Shown here one piece after another: positions 43,447 to 55,100 of a stretch of DNA of 64,000 bases (the stretch's first letter is position 1; each line of letters opens with the position of its first letter). Below the pieces are notes generated by a model. The model was not told where the DNA came from and did no database searches. It saw nothing but the letters and a program-made list of their open reading frames with translations. This DNA comes from Butyricimonas paravirosa (GTDB lineage: Bacteria; Bacteroidota; Bacteroidia; Bacteroidales; Marinifilaceae), in NCBI RefSeq assembly GCF_032878955.1, contig NZ_CP043839.1, positions 2,108,001 to 2,172,000 of the forward strand, in the 5' to 3' direction. Position numbers and translations under genes: made by a program.

Positions 43447-45774
43447 TCAATGCTTTTTCATGAAGTAATCGATATCTCCTTGATAATTGGCAGAATCATC
43501 TCCCAACAAATATTTGGCAAAATGGAACCACATTTTCCGTTCAAAGAAATCACCATTTTCTCCAAAGAAACCATGCGTACTACCAGGCAATACAATCATA
43601 TCAAAATTTTTTCCGGCCTGAATCAAAGCTTCCACAACCCGTAAAGTATGCGAAGGATGTACAATCTTATCCATATCGCCCGTCACAATTAATAATCCTC
43701 CCTTATAATTCTTTACCAATTCTTGATTCGTTTTACTCTTCGTCTCGAAAGTAATCTCCTCTCTATCTCCATTCACGCTATCCTTGACGACTCGCTTATT
43801 CTCTTTCACCCCGTAATGAATTTCGACAAAACCTTTATTATAAATATTATTGTCATGATTTCCAGCAGACGACACCGCCGCACTATAAAAATCAGGATAA
43901 GTCAACAAAGCCGACGTAGACATAAATCCACCTCCGGAATGACCAAAAATACCTACTTTTTCCTCATTTATAAAAGAATAACGTTCTGCTAATTGTTCAA
44001 TTGCATATTTATCATCAGCCAAAGGATAATCCCGCTGGTTGCCATACCCATATGTATGGTAATATTTACCTCTCATAGGCGTTCCTCCCCGATGTCCCAA
44101 AGAAACTACGATAAAACCGACCTGGGCCAAACGAGTATTTAAATCATCATTTATCGTGAAACGAGTTTGCACGTATTCAAAAAACGGTCCTGGGTAAACA
44201 GACGAAATAATTGGATAAATTTTCGTGGAATCGAAATCCGCTGGTTTCCACATCACACCATAAATATCCGTTACCCCGTCAGCAGCTTTCACTTTAAAAC
44301 GCTCGGGCTTTTTCCAACCGAAAGCATAAAGGCTCTCCAAATCCGCTTTCTCCAAATCCAGAATCACTTTTCCTTTCCGGTCACGCACCACGTTGACGGG
44401 CTCCATGTCCACCCGGGAATAACAATCCACAATATACTTGCTTGATGGAGATATATCCACGTCATGTGAAGCATTTTCCGGGGTCAACAATGTTATTGCA
44501 TTAGCCTTATCCAGATCAGCACGGTAAAGGACATAATAGTAAGGATCAATCTCTTTCTCTTTTCCCAAACCTATAAAATAAATCTGTCGACGGGCGGTAT
44601 CAATCTTCATAATCGGTCCGGCCACCCATGCCCCAGATGTCACTTGATTTTTCAAATTACCATCTTTATCATACAAATAGTAATGTCCCCACCCACTACG
44701 TTCTGAACGGAAAAGGATCTCGTTTCCATCATTCAAGAAATGAATTGCTCGCATTTGATAATCTAAATAAGGCTTGTCAACTTCATGTATCAACACTTTC
44801 ACCTCTCCCGTTTCCGTATCGACTACACAAATCTCACATTCATCCCACGTTCTCTTGTAACGTTGAAAATAAAGTCGTTTTGCATCATTACTAGCATACA
44901 AAATATCTACATATTGATCTTTCCAACGATCAATATTAATCTTTTTTACCTCCCGAGTATCCGCATCCCCGATTAATAATTCGAATTGAACCACGTTTTT
45001 ATCACCCGCTAATTCTGCCTTATAAGTTTTCAGGCGAGGACGAGGCTCTGCTAAAGCATCGATCAACCACAAATCCTCCACCTTACGGGAATCGTCTCGA
45101 ACAGCGTAAAACTTGTGTCCCGTCTTAAACCATTGGGCAGAACATCCCATACGTTCATCCACTTCGCCTTCATCCTCTCGATTAAAAGTATAATAACGTT
45201 CTCCGTCAGTCGTTAATTGCACTCCAGTCGTGTCCTTACCTTTACTCGCATTTCCCACGATATAGAGATTATGCCGCTTAGCAAACAACATATAAGAACT
45301 ATCCTGACAATAATACATCCAATAAGGATTATACTTCGTCCGCCCCTTCTGCTTTTCTTCTAGTTTTAATTCTTTCGTTTTGATATTATAAGTAAAATCT
45401 TTTCTATCAAACCAAAAACGAATAGTTTCCCCATCCCCATCGAAATCAAGATTCAATTCTAAATCTTTGTGATTGTATCCCTTTTTAGTGATCTCACTGA
45501 TTTTCATTAATAGCTCTGCATTGTCGAAAAGCAAACGTTTCTCTTTCTTAGCCGGATCAACTAAATAATAGTTTTTCCCCTCACTCGTGCGGAAAGAATA
45601 CCAAAAACGATCCGTGTTATTAATAAAACAAGGATTCACTTCCAAGCTATTCTTCGTCAAAGGCATTTGTGTTATACGCCGGAAACGTTCGGCAAGCTCA
45701 TAATTCGCTTTTTGCTGCCCGAATGTTCCAACAGAAACAAGCAGAAACAGACTAATAACTAATTTCTTTAACAT
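43447..45774 (-). CDS. Exported dipeptidyl-peptidase IV-type S9 peptidase, copy B of pair 1
   Basis: A 775-residue S9B-type peptidase: signal peptide about 1-19 (VGTFGQ), DPP-IV N-terminal propeller (RFRRITQMPLTKNSLEVNP, YLVDPAKKEKRLLFD), and C-terminal hydrolase with Ser613 in FGHSGGGFMSTSALLTYPDFY, Asp702 in GDMDKIVH and His734 in STHGF. Such enzymes remove dipeptides, often X-Pro or X-Ala, from peptide N-termini. It starts 3 nt after the stop of its paralogue at 45778. The motif WKPADFDSTKIYPIISSVYPGP is nearly the same in both copies, pointing to tandem duplication. Confidence 0.95.
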   Translation of the reverse strand: MLKKLVISLFLLVSVGTFGQQKANYELAERFRRITQMPLTKNSLEVNPCFINNTDRFWYSFRTSEGKNYYLVDPAKKEKRLLFDNAELLMKISEITKKGYNHKDLELNLDFDGDGETIRFWFDRKDFTYNIKTKELKLEEKQKGRTKYNPYWMYYCQDSSYMLFAKRHNLYIVGNASKGKDTTGVQLTTDGERYYTFNREDEGEVDERMGCSAQWFKTGHKFYAVRDDSRKVEDLWLIDALAEPRPRLKTYKAELAGDKNVVQFELLIGDADTREVKKINIDRWKDQYVDILYASNDAKRLYFQRYKRTWDECEICVVDTETGEVKVLIHEVDKPYLDYQMRAIHFLNDGNEILFRSERSGWGHYYLYDKDGNLKNQVTSGAWVAGPIMKIDTARRQIYFIGLGKEKEIDPYYYVLYRADLDKANAITLLTPENASHDVDISPSSKYIVDCYSRVDMEPVNVVRDRKGKVILDLEKADLESLYAFGWKKPERFKVKAADGVTDIYGVMWKPADFDSTKIYPIISSVYPGPFFEYVQTRFTINDDLNTRLAQVGFIVVSLGHRGGTPMRGKYYHTYGYGNQRDYPLADDKYAIEQLAERYSFINEEKVGIFGHSGGGFMSTSALLTYPDFYSAAVSSAGNHDNNIYNKGFVEIHYGVKENKRVVKDSVNGDREEITFETKSKTNQELVKNYKGGLLIVTGDMDKIVHPSHTLRVVEALIQAGKNFDMIVLPGSTHGFFGENGDFFERKMWFHFAKYLLGDDSANYQGDIDYFMKKH

Positions 45775-45777
45775 ATC

Positions 45778-48114
45778 CTATTTATCAGATTTCTTGTATT
45801 GTTCAATTTCATAATAGTAATCCCCGGTATTATCCTCCAACAGGAGACGGGCAAAATGGAACCACATCTTACGCTCATAAAAAATATTCTCCTCTCCACT
45901 GAAACCATGATTCGATCTCGGCAGCATAATTAAATCAAAATTCTTACCGGCCTTAATCAACGCATCCACCACTCGCAAGGTGTGAGCCGGATGTACATTA
46001 TCATCCATCCAACCGTGTACCAACAACAAACCGCCTTTATAATTCTTCGCTAATTCCATATTCGTCCCCACTCTAAATTTAAAGGTCGATTCGGTCCGAT
46101 CACCATTCACGCTATCCTTAATCACTTTCTTTTCCTCCTTCACGCCGTTGTGAGTTTCCCCCCACCAGTGATTGTAAATATGGTTATCATGATTTCCCGC
46201 AGACGACACAGCTGCTTTATAAAAATCCGGATAGGTACAAATAGCGGCAGTTGACATAAATCCTCCCCCAGAATGGCCGTAAATTCCCACTTTCGTCACG
46301 TCAATAAAAGAATAACGATCAGCCAATTGCTCAATCGCATATTTATCATCCGCTAACGGATAATCCCGCAATCTCCCATGACTATAAGTGTGATAAAATT
46401 TCCCCCGCATAGGTGTTCCTCCCCGGTGTCCCACGGCAATTACGATAAATCCTAACTGGGCCAAACGGGTATTTTCATCATGAATCAATCGAAACTGTGT
46501 TGGAACGTATTCATAAAAAGGGCCGGGATACACGGAAGAGATAATCGGATAAACTTTCGTCGAATCAAAATCAAACGGTTTCCACATCACCCCGTAAAGG
46601 TCTGTCATTCCATCGGCAGCTTTCACCTTAAAACGCTCCGGCGCCTTCCACCCCATCTCTAACGCCCGGCGAATATCAGGCCTTTCCAATTCCATAATCT
46701 CTCTCCCATTCCGGTTTTTCAACACGATACGGGGTACCATATCCACTCGCTCGTAAATATCCACAAAATACTTGAAAGATTTCGAGAAATGCACTTGATG
46801 ATTCGTATTATCGAAAGTCAATTGTGTCAAGCTCTCCGGCTTATCAATATTTACCCTGCATGGAATATAATAATAGGGATCAATATTTTTATCTTTCCCC
46901 AATGCATAAAAATAAAGTGTACGTCCCACCGTATCGATTTCCGCACAAGGTCCTGCCACCCATTCTCCGGAAGTAATGGCATGTTTAAAATTCCCCTCGT
47001 TATCGTAGAGATAATAATGTCCCCATCCCGTACGCTCGGAACGATAAATAATATCTTTCCCGTCGTTCAGGAACATAATATTCGCCATTTTATAATCCAT
47101 GAAAGGTTTGTCTATTTCATGAATCAACACGTTCACCTCTCCCGTTGCGAGATTGGCTACACAAACCTCTTGTTCGTCAAAAGCCCGGGTTTTCCGTTCA
47201 AAATAAATCTTATTACCATCTTTCGAGGTGTAAAGTACATCCACGTACTGGTCTTGCCAACCATTGATATCGATCGTTTTCACCTCTTTCGTTTCCACGT
47301 CAATAACCGTTAACTCGTATTTTTCCAATTTCTGGTCCCCTGCCATAGCATATTTGTAGGTTTTCAGTGTGGGACGGGGATCTGTCATCACATCCACCAA
47401 AAACAACTCATCCACGTGTCGGTTATCACAACGTAATGCATACACTTTTTTTGAATCCTTCATCCACACAGCTATGGGTGCCGTTGGAAAAGTATCTGCC
47501 GCAATCTCGTCCTCGTCCTTGGTGTAAGAAAAATATCTCTCCCCATCTGTCGTCAACTGCACGATCGTGGTATCTTTCCCTTTATCCTTATTACCCATAA
47601 CATAGAGATTATGCCGTTGGGCAAACACTATATATGTACTATCCGGTGAATATTTTTTCCACGAGTCCCCAAATCCCTCGTTAATCACGGTATCCAATTT
47701 CGTCACGTCCTCTGTTATCATATTATAACGATACTTGCGCTTTTCAAAATTGAACGTAAAAGAAGTCCCCTTTTTATCAAATTTCAACTCTTGAAACGTG
47801 AAATTCTTTGCATCACACACCCCATGTGTTTCCTGATTTAAAAATCCAAACAATTTCTCCGGGTTAAACAGTAAGCGTTTTTCCCCTTTCTCTGGATTCA
47901 CATAGTAATAACGTTTTCCCTCTTCTGTCGTGAACGAATACCAAAAACATTCCCCGTCATTGATATACATAGGGTATATACTCATGCTATTTCCATCTGC
48001 TACCCGAAAATTACTACTCGTGAAACGGTCTGCTAACTTAAAATTTGCTTTTTGTTGTCCCCACAACAATGAGGTCATCGTCAAACCGACCAACAAAAAA
48101 AATATCTTTTTCAT
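45778..48114 (-). CDS. Exported dipeptidyl-peptidase IV-type S9 peptidase, copy A of pair 1
   Basis: A 778-residue S9B-type peptidase. The start at 48114 (MKKIFFLLVGLTMTSLLWGQ) is chosen because it gives a normal signal peptide; a start 75 nt further out would add a Cys-rich leader unlike the family. Propeller domain from KLADRFTSSNFRVADG, hydrolase with Ser615 in YGHSGGG, Asp704 in GWMDDNVH and His736 in SNHGF. The Ser-Asp-His spacing (89 and 121 residues after Ser) is identical in all four S9 enzymes of this locus. A hairpin at 48158-48185 separates it from the upstream PKD-like gene, so it may be the start of a peptidase sub-operon. Confidence 0.94.
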   Translation of the reverse strand: MKKIFFLLVGLTMTSLLWGQQKANFKLADRFTSSNFRVADGNSMSIYPMYINDGECFWYSFTTEEGKRYYYVNPEKGEKRLLFNPEKLFGFLNQETHGVCDAKNFTFQELKFDKKGTSFTFNFEKRKYRYNMITEDVTKLDTVINEGFGDSWKKYSPDSTYIVFAQRHNLYVMGNKDKGKDTTIVQLTTDGERYFSYTKDEDEIAADTFPTAPIAVWMKDSKKVYALRCDNRHVDELFLVDVMTDPRPTLKTYKYAMAGDQKLEKYELTVIDVETKEVKTIDINGWQDQYVDVLYTSKDGNKIYFERKTRAFDEQEVCVANLATGEVNVLIHEIDKPFMDYKMANIMFLNDGKDIIYRSERTGWGHYYLYDNEGNFKHAITSGEWVAGPCAEIDTVGRTLYFYALGKDKNIDPYYYIPCRVNIDKPESLTQLTFDNTNHQVHFSKSFKYFVDIYERVDMVPRIVLKNRNGREIMELERPDIRRALEMGWKAPERFKVKAADGMTDLYGVMWKPFDFDSTKVYPIISSVYPGPFYEYVPTQFRLIHDENTRLAQLGFIVIAVGHRGGTPMRGKFYHTYSHGRLRDYPLADDKYAIEQLADRYSFIDVTKVGIYGHSGGGFMSTAAICTYPDFYKAAVSSAGNHDNHIYNHWWGETHNGVKEEKKVIKDSVNGDRTESTFKFRVGTNMELAKNYKGGLLLVHGWMDDNVHPAHTLRVVDALIKAGKNFDLIMLPRSNHGFSGEENIFYERKMWFHFARLLLEDNTGDYYYEIEQYKKSDK

Positions 48115-48144
48115 ACAAGTAAAAACAAACAAACATACAACATC

Positions 48145-48185
48145 TAAAATAAACCCCGCCTCCCCGCATGACGGGCAAGCGAGGC
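48145..48185 (-). terminator. Hairpin between the SusCD unit and the peptidase unit, locus 4
   Basis: On the minus strand GCCTC pairs with GAGGC, with an inner CCCG/CGGG; the arms lie between 48185 and 48158. It is followed by GGGGTTTATTTTAG, an interrupted T-run. A weak terminator that would lower but not abolish read-through into the peptidase genes. Confidence 0.5.
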
Positions 48186-48216
48186 TCATCTAAGCATTAA
48201 CTTCCATCAACCAAAA

Positions 48217-49872
48217 TTATAAACAAGTTCCTTGGAATAGGTTAGCGCCACTTCCCCATTTAGGAATAAAATCAACCACTTCCACCATCTCCGGATCTAA
48301 AGTCTTCAAGTTTTCTTTATACACACTCTTGTACACAAACCTTTCTTCTTCCGAACGTCTCACTTCCAACACTTCAAAAGTCCCGTCTACCATTAACACA
48401 CCAAGTAATATGTAATCCAACTCCGAGATATAACGGATTTTTATGGATTGAATCTCTACAGGCGCCGTGTAAAAATGCTCGCTAGACTGTTGCCCTGTTC
48501 CTTCCCATTCCATACCACACCCGTAAAGTTGGTTTCCGGCAGCAATAAATAACCACTCATAATCGTCATAAGTATTTGGATCATAACCGTAATTGTAATG
48601 GAAATAAGCAGCATCCTTAAAATTCGTAAACATCGACTGATCTGCAAATTCTCTCACTTGAGACTCTTCTAAGCCTATAAAATCCGCAGCATCTTTATGA
48701 TCACCAAAAGCATATCGATGCCATACATAAGTTCCATTTTCCAACTTCAATAACGATAAAAGGTAATCGTAATCACTGACAAAACAATCCTTAATACGCT
48801 TTCCTTTAAACTTTTGAAACAAACTCATATCAAACTCGCCAGCAGTGTTATTCCGTATCTCCAACTTCCGTCCAACCTCATTCTGCGGATTAATAATAAA
48901 AGTACTATTATCCTTACCCGCATCATCATAAAATGCCCACATTGTTCCTTCTGCATCGATAGCAGGTACTACATCTATATGGTAATCATTATCAGCCTTC
49001 GATGTCTGAATTAAAGATGTAAATTTCATCCCATTAAATGCTGGATCATCGTTATAACGTCCTGAATGCAAATCCGTCAACACGTTAGCAACAGCATAAT
49101 ATAACAAGCCATCTTCCGCCAATAACCATTTACTTGTTTTTGAAAGAGCGGCATCTTGGATAACTAAATTTTCCGGAAGAGTACCCATAAATTCATCAAA
49201 AGGACGCCCCGCATAAGTTAATGCATTACCACTTAATTCAACAGGACCACTTTCTTGCAACACCATAACTTCTGAATTTTCGGTTGAAACATAGTCATTA
49301 TAAGAAAATTCTTCAACTAATTTTATCGGCCCCATTCCTAATTGTTCTCCAAGTCCAGTCGCAAATTGTACATGCAACAAAGAATCCCGCCATCTATCAT
49401 AACCATACTCATTAAGATAATGAATCGTTTGCCTTTTCGTGATTAACATATCTAAGCGACTGGCACCAGAAGCCGTACGTCCCAAAAACAACCAACCCAA
49501 TTTATACAATGGAGTCACATTCATGATAATCGCTTCCGGGAAAGCCACTCCCGTTTTATTATCAATAGCATTAAATATCAATTCGTATTCTCCGTACACA
49601 TCTGCTGTAAACGTATAAGAAGCGTGAGTAGACACCTCTTTTCCATCCAACAACCAAGAATAACTCACGTCCGGATTCAAAGAGTCGATAGATAAACGGA
49701 CTTTAGGTGTTAGTGTCACTGATTCTCCAGGAAATAATGAATAACTTGCGTCAACTCCCTCTATTTTCCAATTCTGATACTCGTTTATCTCCTTGTAATC
49801 CAAGTTTGTCTTATCATCAATACAAGACACGGCAATAAACACCGATACAAATATAAACAATATATATTTCAT
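48217..49872 (-). CDS. PKD-like family lipoprotein
   Basis: A 551-residue lipoprotein. The start at 49872 (MKYILFIFVSVFIAVSC) gives a normal lipobox AVSC; it overlaps nothing and lies 16 nt after the DUF4843 stop. After the lipid Cys the protein has a PKD-like Ig fold (VSYSWLLDGKEVSTHASYTFTADVYGEYELIFNAID) and then a large propeller-like region starting YKLGWLFLGRTASGASRLDML. This domain set is seen in SusCD operons together with DUF4843, where the protein is thought to sit on the cell surface and bind substrate. Substrate unknown. Confidence 0.88.
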   Translation of the reverse strand: MKYILFIFVSVFIAVSCIDDKTNLDYKEINEYQNWKIEGVDASYSLFPGESVTLTPKVRLSIDSLNPDVSYSWLLDGKEVSTHASYTFTADVYGEYELIFNAIDNKTGVAFPEAIIMNVTPLYKLGWLFLGRTASGASRLDMLITKRQTIHYLNEYGYDRWRDSLLHVQFATGLGEQLGMGPIKLVEEFSYNDYVSTENSEVMVLQESGPVELSGNALTYAGRPFDEFMGTLPENLVIQDAALSKTSKWLLAEDGLLYYAVANVLTDLHSGRYNDDPAFNGMKFTSLIQTSKADNDYHIDVVPAIDAEGTMWAFYDDAGKDNSTFIINPQNEVGRKLEIRNNTAGEFDMSLFQKFKGKRIKDCFVSDYDYLLSLLKLENGTYVWHRYAFGDHKDAADFIGLEESQVREFADQSMFTNFKDAAYFHYNYGYDPNTYDDYEWLFIAAGNQLYGCGMEWEGTGQQSSEHFYTAPVEIQSIKIRYISELDYILLGVLMVDGTFEVLEVRRSEEERFVYKSVYKENLKTLDPEMVEVVDFIPKWGSGANLFQGTCL

Positions 49873-49888
49873 AACTTTTCTATTTAAA

Positions 49889-50626
49889 TTATCCTGCAAC
49901 AGGCACAGTTATTACACGCCCATTCTCATCTCTCTTCGGCTCTCCATTCACCCTTTCGTACTCTTCCAAAGTATATTTCAATCGGATAGCATACTTCTTC
50001 ATCACATTCATATCCGTTCCGTCAAACGACTCCCCACCTTTTTCTAACTCCTCTAAAAACATGATATATTTCGTCTCTGAATACTCACCCAAATAAACTT
50101 TTTCCACAATATTAGTTGGTCGATCTACCGTACCATCGTTACGACTCCACCAAATAGGAATCTCCAATTTATCAGACACGTAAAATTTTGCTATTTGGTA
50201 ATCTCGATCCCCTTGTTTTACATTCTCACTATTATCTATTTTCAAAAACAAACGGAACGATTTATCATCCAATTCATCAAAATTATTGAAGAACTTCACT
50301 TGTATCGTATCAACATCCTGGCCGGGGGCAAACTCACATACCTCCGGTAACTCATAGGCTGTCCCTGGAAGTGTGGTCGAATCTGTCGGAGAAATTGTGA
50401 ACTTTCGAGGCTCAGTCAAATAAGCTCCATGAATTTGTACAGGAATCTCGGCAACAATTTCCCCATCCGGGTACGTTTTGAAAGAATACACAGCACTATC
50501 CTGTGTCGAATTGTTCACGAAAGATATATACACAGTATCCCCGTTATATAGTTTTATTTCTTCTTTCGAACAAGCTCCTAAGAAAAACAGGAACAATATG
50601 ATCGAATAAACATATATTTTTTCCAT
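49889..50626 (-). CDS. DUF4843-family lipoprotein
   Basis: A 245-residue lipoprotein with lipobox LGAC (Cys19). The mature part is beta-rich: YNGDTVYISFVNNSTQDSAVYSFKTYPDGEIVAEIPVQIHGAYLTEPRKFTISP, typical of DUF4843, which resembles calx-beta or Ig-type surface domains. It is encoded between SusD (13-nt gap) and the PKD-like lipoprotein, the usual order. It is presumably an accessory surface subunit of the SusCD complex; no enzymatic residues are seen. Confidence 0.88.
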   Translation of the reverse strand: MEKIYVYSIILFLFFLGACSKEEIKLYNGDTVYISFVNNSTQDSAVYSFKTYPDGEIVAEIPVQIHGAYLTEPRKFTISPTDSTTLPGTAYELPEVCEFAPGQDVDTIQVKFFNNFDELDDKSFRLFLKIDNSENVKQGDRDYQIAKFYVSDKLEIPIWWSRNDGTVDRPTNIVEKVYLGEYSETKYIMFLEELEKGGESFDGTDMNVMKKYAIRLKYTLEEYERVNGEPKRDENGRVITVPVAG

Positions 50627-50639
50627 ACACTTTACTATT

Positions 50640-52154
50640 TTATTTAAGATTTGTTTCTGTATCCGGTACCGGCCAAATCACATACTTCGCTTCAATCGGC
50701 ACAACCTCGTTCCCCTCAAAAGGCATATCTTTTTTCAAACGTTTATATAAATAAAAAATTTGCCCTTCCCCGATCCACTCTCTACGCATATCATTAATCA
50801 ACACATCCATAAAAGTCCCCTCAGTAGCATTATTCACTTTATCCAACGAAAGGCTATTATAAGAAGCATATCGAGATTGTTTCACCGCCCGCAAATACCC
50901 CTTTGCTTCATCCAAGTTTTTCTTATAAATGGCCTCTGCCGCAATATAATATACCTCTGACATACGCACCAATGGTACTAAATAATTACTTATATTAGCT
51001 GCTGTATTATCTGCATCATATTTTTCATATTTACTGAAACGGTACTCGCCTGAACTATTATTCTGCCATTTCTTATAGCGCATATCCTTAGTTCCTTCCC
51101 CTTCGAATATCTCATCCAGATTAGTTGTTATCAAATAGGTATGTTTATAAGGGCTAGGATCTGTCAAATTATTATAAACATTTATATACTCGATTACATC
51201 CAATGACTCCACTCCCCAAAGTACATCTCCATACAACTTGATATCTCCATCTTTAACGCTACTATATTTCACTGTAAAGCTATTTGTCGCCGTGTTGTAA
51301 TCAATCAATTCTTTGGCATATTGATACGCCTCATCTACCCGTTGTGCATACAGGCAGACCCGTGCAAGAATAGCCGTTGCGGCATGATAATTTAACCGAT
51401 AACCTCTCTTGTGGTCCAAGAAAAAGTCATCGTCCGAAGAACTCGTTTCGAAACGTCTTTGCGCCGTGAAAGTTGTTGCAGAATCAGCCTTCCATAACAG
51501 CTCTCGTGCCGCCTTCAAATCCCGAATTGCACTATTTAAACAACTATCCACGGTCAACGGAATAGATACGTATGACGGGTACTCTGAAATGTATGGGATA
51601 TACTTCGTTGCCCCAGGATTCATTGCCGGAGAAGCAGCAAATAATCGCAACATATCAAACTGGATAAAAGCCCGAAGTGCAAGCGCCTCTCCCCAAATCA
51701 TCTTCTGTTCTCGCTCTTTATATGCAAATTTATCGGAGTCCTCTTTCGAGATATTTTGGATCAAATTATTACAATTGGCGACCATCTTGTAAGCACTCTC
51801 CCAGATAGATTCAATCTCCGGCTCCAATTGATCATTATCCCAATTATTCAAATATACACCATAATAAAACATAGCAAGAGCTCGATTGCCACTACCATAA
51901 ACACTGTACGTCGTGTAAGTACGCCCAAATACATCTACAAGTCCCCAAGTCAAATCTTCTCCATATAGGGTCTGACCACTCATACCATAATAAATACCAT
52001 TCAATGCGTGACGATATCCATCTCCGCTAGCAAACATATCGCTCTCATCAAGTTCATCCTCCGGTTTCACATCCAACCAACTGTTGCAAGAATATGCAAA
52101 CAGCACTAAAATCAACAATGATAATAATCTATATTTTCTCATAACTTTTCCCAT
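50640..52154 (-). CDS. SusD/RagB-family outer-membrane lipoprotein, locus 4
   Basis: A 504-residue surface lipoprotein; starting at the second ATG (52142, MRKYRLLSLLILVLF) would give 500 residues. Lipobox AYSC, then NSWLDVKPEDELDESDMF, a typical SusD start. Core motifs: LTWGLVDVFGRTY, WGEALALRAFIQFDMLRLFA, VRMSEVYYIAAEAIYKKNLDEAKGYL and the C-terminal DMRREWIGEGQIFYLYKRLKKDM. It starts 2 nt after the stop of SusC, so translation is coupled. It is the substrate-binding lid of the locus 4 importer. Confidence 0.95.
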   Translation of the reverse strand: MGKVMRKYRLLSLLILVLFAYSCNSWLDVKPEDELDESDMFASGDGYRHALNGIYYGMSGQTLYGEDLTWGLVDVFGRTYTTYSVYGSGNRALAMFYYGVYLNNWDNDQLEPEIESIWESAYKMVANCNNLIQNISKEDSDKFAYKEREQKMIWGEALALRAFIQFDMLRLFAASPAMNPGATKYIPYISEYPSYVSIPLTVDSCLNSAIRDLKAARELLWKADSATTFTAQRRFETSSSDDDFFLDHKRGYRLNYHAATAILARVCLYAQRVDEAYQYAKELIDYNTATNSFTVKYSSVKDGDIKLYGDVLWGVESLDVIEYINVYNNLTDPSPYKHTYLITTNLDEIFEGEGTKDMRYKKWQNNSSGEYRFSKYEKYDADNTAANISNYLVPLVRMSEVYYIAAEAIYKKNLDEAKGYLRAVKQSRYASYNSLSLDKVNNATEGTFMDVLINDMRREWIGEGQIFYLYKRLKKDMPFEGNEVVPIEAKYVIWPVPDTETNLK

Positions 52155-52155
52155 T

Positions 52156-55100
52156 TTAGAAAGTGGCTCTCAAAGAGAAATTAAACGTGCGGGCAAACGG
52201 ATAACTCGTCCCCCGTTCTTGTCTTACCGTAGACGCTCTGAAAAGATCGTTCGTACTCAACTCTAAGCGCAACATTTTCAGACGTATCTTCTTCAACCAA
52301 TCCGTGTTAAAGTCATAACTCAACGTCAGTGCGCTTAATGACAATTCATTATCATCTTGCACGAATCGAGAGGTAGGCATTGTTGAAGTGTTCATATCCT
52401 TAATGTTTCTCAAAGGAGCAATATCACCCGGTTTCTGCCAACGTTGAGTCAACACCCGACGATCCACATTACTATTCTCAATGTCGGCATTCTCAACCCC
52501 ATCCACCAAGGTCTGGTTATACGTCTGTTTTCCCCAATCGTATGCAAACGAAGCAAACAACGTCAAATTTTTATACGTCAAGTTCACTCCAAACGAACCA
52601 CTTGCTTTAGGCTCTTCATCACCCACGCGAACCGTTTCAGTAGCTTTCCAAAGTGAAGAAACAGAACCATCTCTATACAAGAACAACTCGTTACCCGTCA
52701 TCGGATCAATACCTAGAGAACGAATCGCAAAAATAGAGGTCAACGAAGCACCCTCTTCATATTTCATTTCCGGTTCGGAATATTCCGATCCATAGGCAGA
52801 TAAATTAACATTACCTTGCGCATCTTCTGCCGCCTCATACTTCTCATTAACTCGCTCATTATAAGCACGTAAAGCGTCCGAGATTTTTAAAATTTCATTT
52901 CTATTGTGATTCAAATTACCCCACAACGATACATTCCAATCCTTATCCCGATACACGTCGAAACGTACTTGAATATCAAACCCTTTATTCAACGTTTCTC
53001 CTAGGTTATCTTTATAAGAAGTGAATCCAGCCGACGCAGGTAATGACACGTCCGTAATCAAATCTACTGTCTTGTTGTAATAATAATCAAAATTCAATGA
53101 AATTCGTTCGTTCCAAAACTGCAGGTCCGTACCCATATTCAACTTATTCGTCGTTTCCCATTTCAGATTATGATTACCCAGTGCTTTTAACTGCGTCCCG
53201 AATCCGGTTGCGTACCAACGGTCATTCGTTTCATAAACCGTCTTAGCTGAATACGACGGGAAATTCACTTTACCCGTCTGGCCGTAAGACACACGTACCT
53301 TCACCTGATTTATCATGTCATTATCTTTCAAGAAACTATAATTATGAACATTCAACCCCACCCCGGCAGACCAGAATGGCGCCCATTTTTGATCTGACCC
53401 GAACTCCGATGAACCGTCGAAACGTACGGATAAGTCAGCCAAATAAATATCATTCCACGTGTAGTTGGCACTCAACAAGAAACCAACCAACCGTTTCAAA
53501 CTCTCGCTCTTACTCGGCTTCTGATAAATCTCTGCCGCATAGTTCGGAGAGTGAAACGCTCCCGACGGGAATCCTCTGTAATGAGCGGAAGTAGATTCCG
53601 ACTTCGTGGACTGAGCGTTTACAATAGCCGACACGTTCAGATTGTGCAAGCCCAACGATCTCGAATAATACAATGAGAACTGCGTGTCCCATTTAGTGTT
53701 ATCACTACTGGTCGTATAAAGGTCCCCCAATAAAGAAGAATTTGTACTAGTACTAGAATTCGCCGTTCTAGCCGTAGCATTAGAAGATTTGGGATCAATA
53801 AAACGTTCCGTTCTCCCCATAGTCTTTGTCAATGCTAATTGTCCTTTTAATGTTAAATAATCATTGATAAACCACTGGAACATGAATTGTTCAATAATTT
53901 CATCCTGTTTATCCCAGTTATAATTATTCAATTTAGCCTCGTAGAACGGGTTATTCAACGAATTGCCACTCCGATCTCTTGAAAATTTAAGCTGTTGTAC
54001 CAAAATTCCGTCATCATCATACAAACGATCATACGGTTGCAAATGTGCGTAATCAGAGAAACTTCCATAAGGAGAATCTGGTGCATCCGTGAAATTATAC
54101 GAAATTTTATTCAATACCTGCAATTTATTCTTCAATCTCCAATCCACCGTGAAACCCACGTCCACGTTATCTCGGTATGAACCTTTCATCACGCCATTCT
54201 CATTCGTGTACCCTAACTCCAAATTATAACGTAAATCGACATTACCACCCTCTATCGACAAACTATGCTTATGATTCACTGCGTTACGCAAAGGTAATGA
54301 CAACCAATCCGTATTAACCCCTTTCTGCACGTTCACCAAACGCTCGTTATAAGCTCTGATTGCAGCTTCTCGATTAGAATAATATCCGTTTTCTGGCTCA
54401 TAAATCCCCGCAGCCTGCTCTATCTCCAATTTCTCCCGGGCATTAGCCAAATTATAATCTGATAAATCCGGCAAAGAAAGCGATCCCGTCAAATTGTAAG
54501 AAATCGTCACTTCTCCCGGTTTCGGAGCTCTTGTCGTGATCACAATCACACCATTAGCTGCACGTGAACCATACATCGCCGTAGCGGCAGCATCCTTCAA
54601 TATATTAATCGTTTCCACCCGGTTCGGATCCAAGTCATACACTTTCTGAACGCTCACCTCAAATCCATCCATGATAAAAGTCGGCAAATTCGGATTATTC
54701 TCCAAAGATGATTTTGACAATGCATCCTTATCCAATCCTTTCACACCAATACCCGACCGTCCCCGGATATACATCTCAGGCACTGCATTCGGGTCTGATC
54801 CCCAAATATTACTCTTCTGTATCCGAAAAGAAGGATCAAAAGAAGCCAAAGCCTGCACAACATTCGTCGGAGAAGCTTTCAGTAAATCTTCCCGTTTCAC
54901 CGAGATAGAACTACCCGTAAAACTCTCTTTTTTTACATTAGCATATCCAGTTACAACAACCTCTTCCAAGTCTTCGGTATCCGGCAACATTTTAATAAAA
55001 ATCTCCTTACCCAAATCTTTTATCTTATTCACATCCACCTCGTGTGACTTCATCCCCACAAAAGAAAAAATCAAGACCAGCGTATCCTGTTTGGGCAATT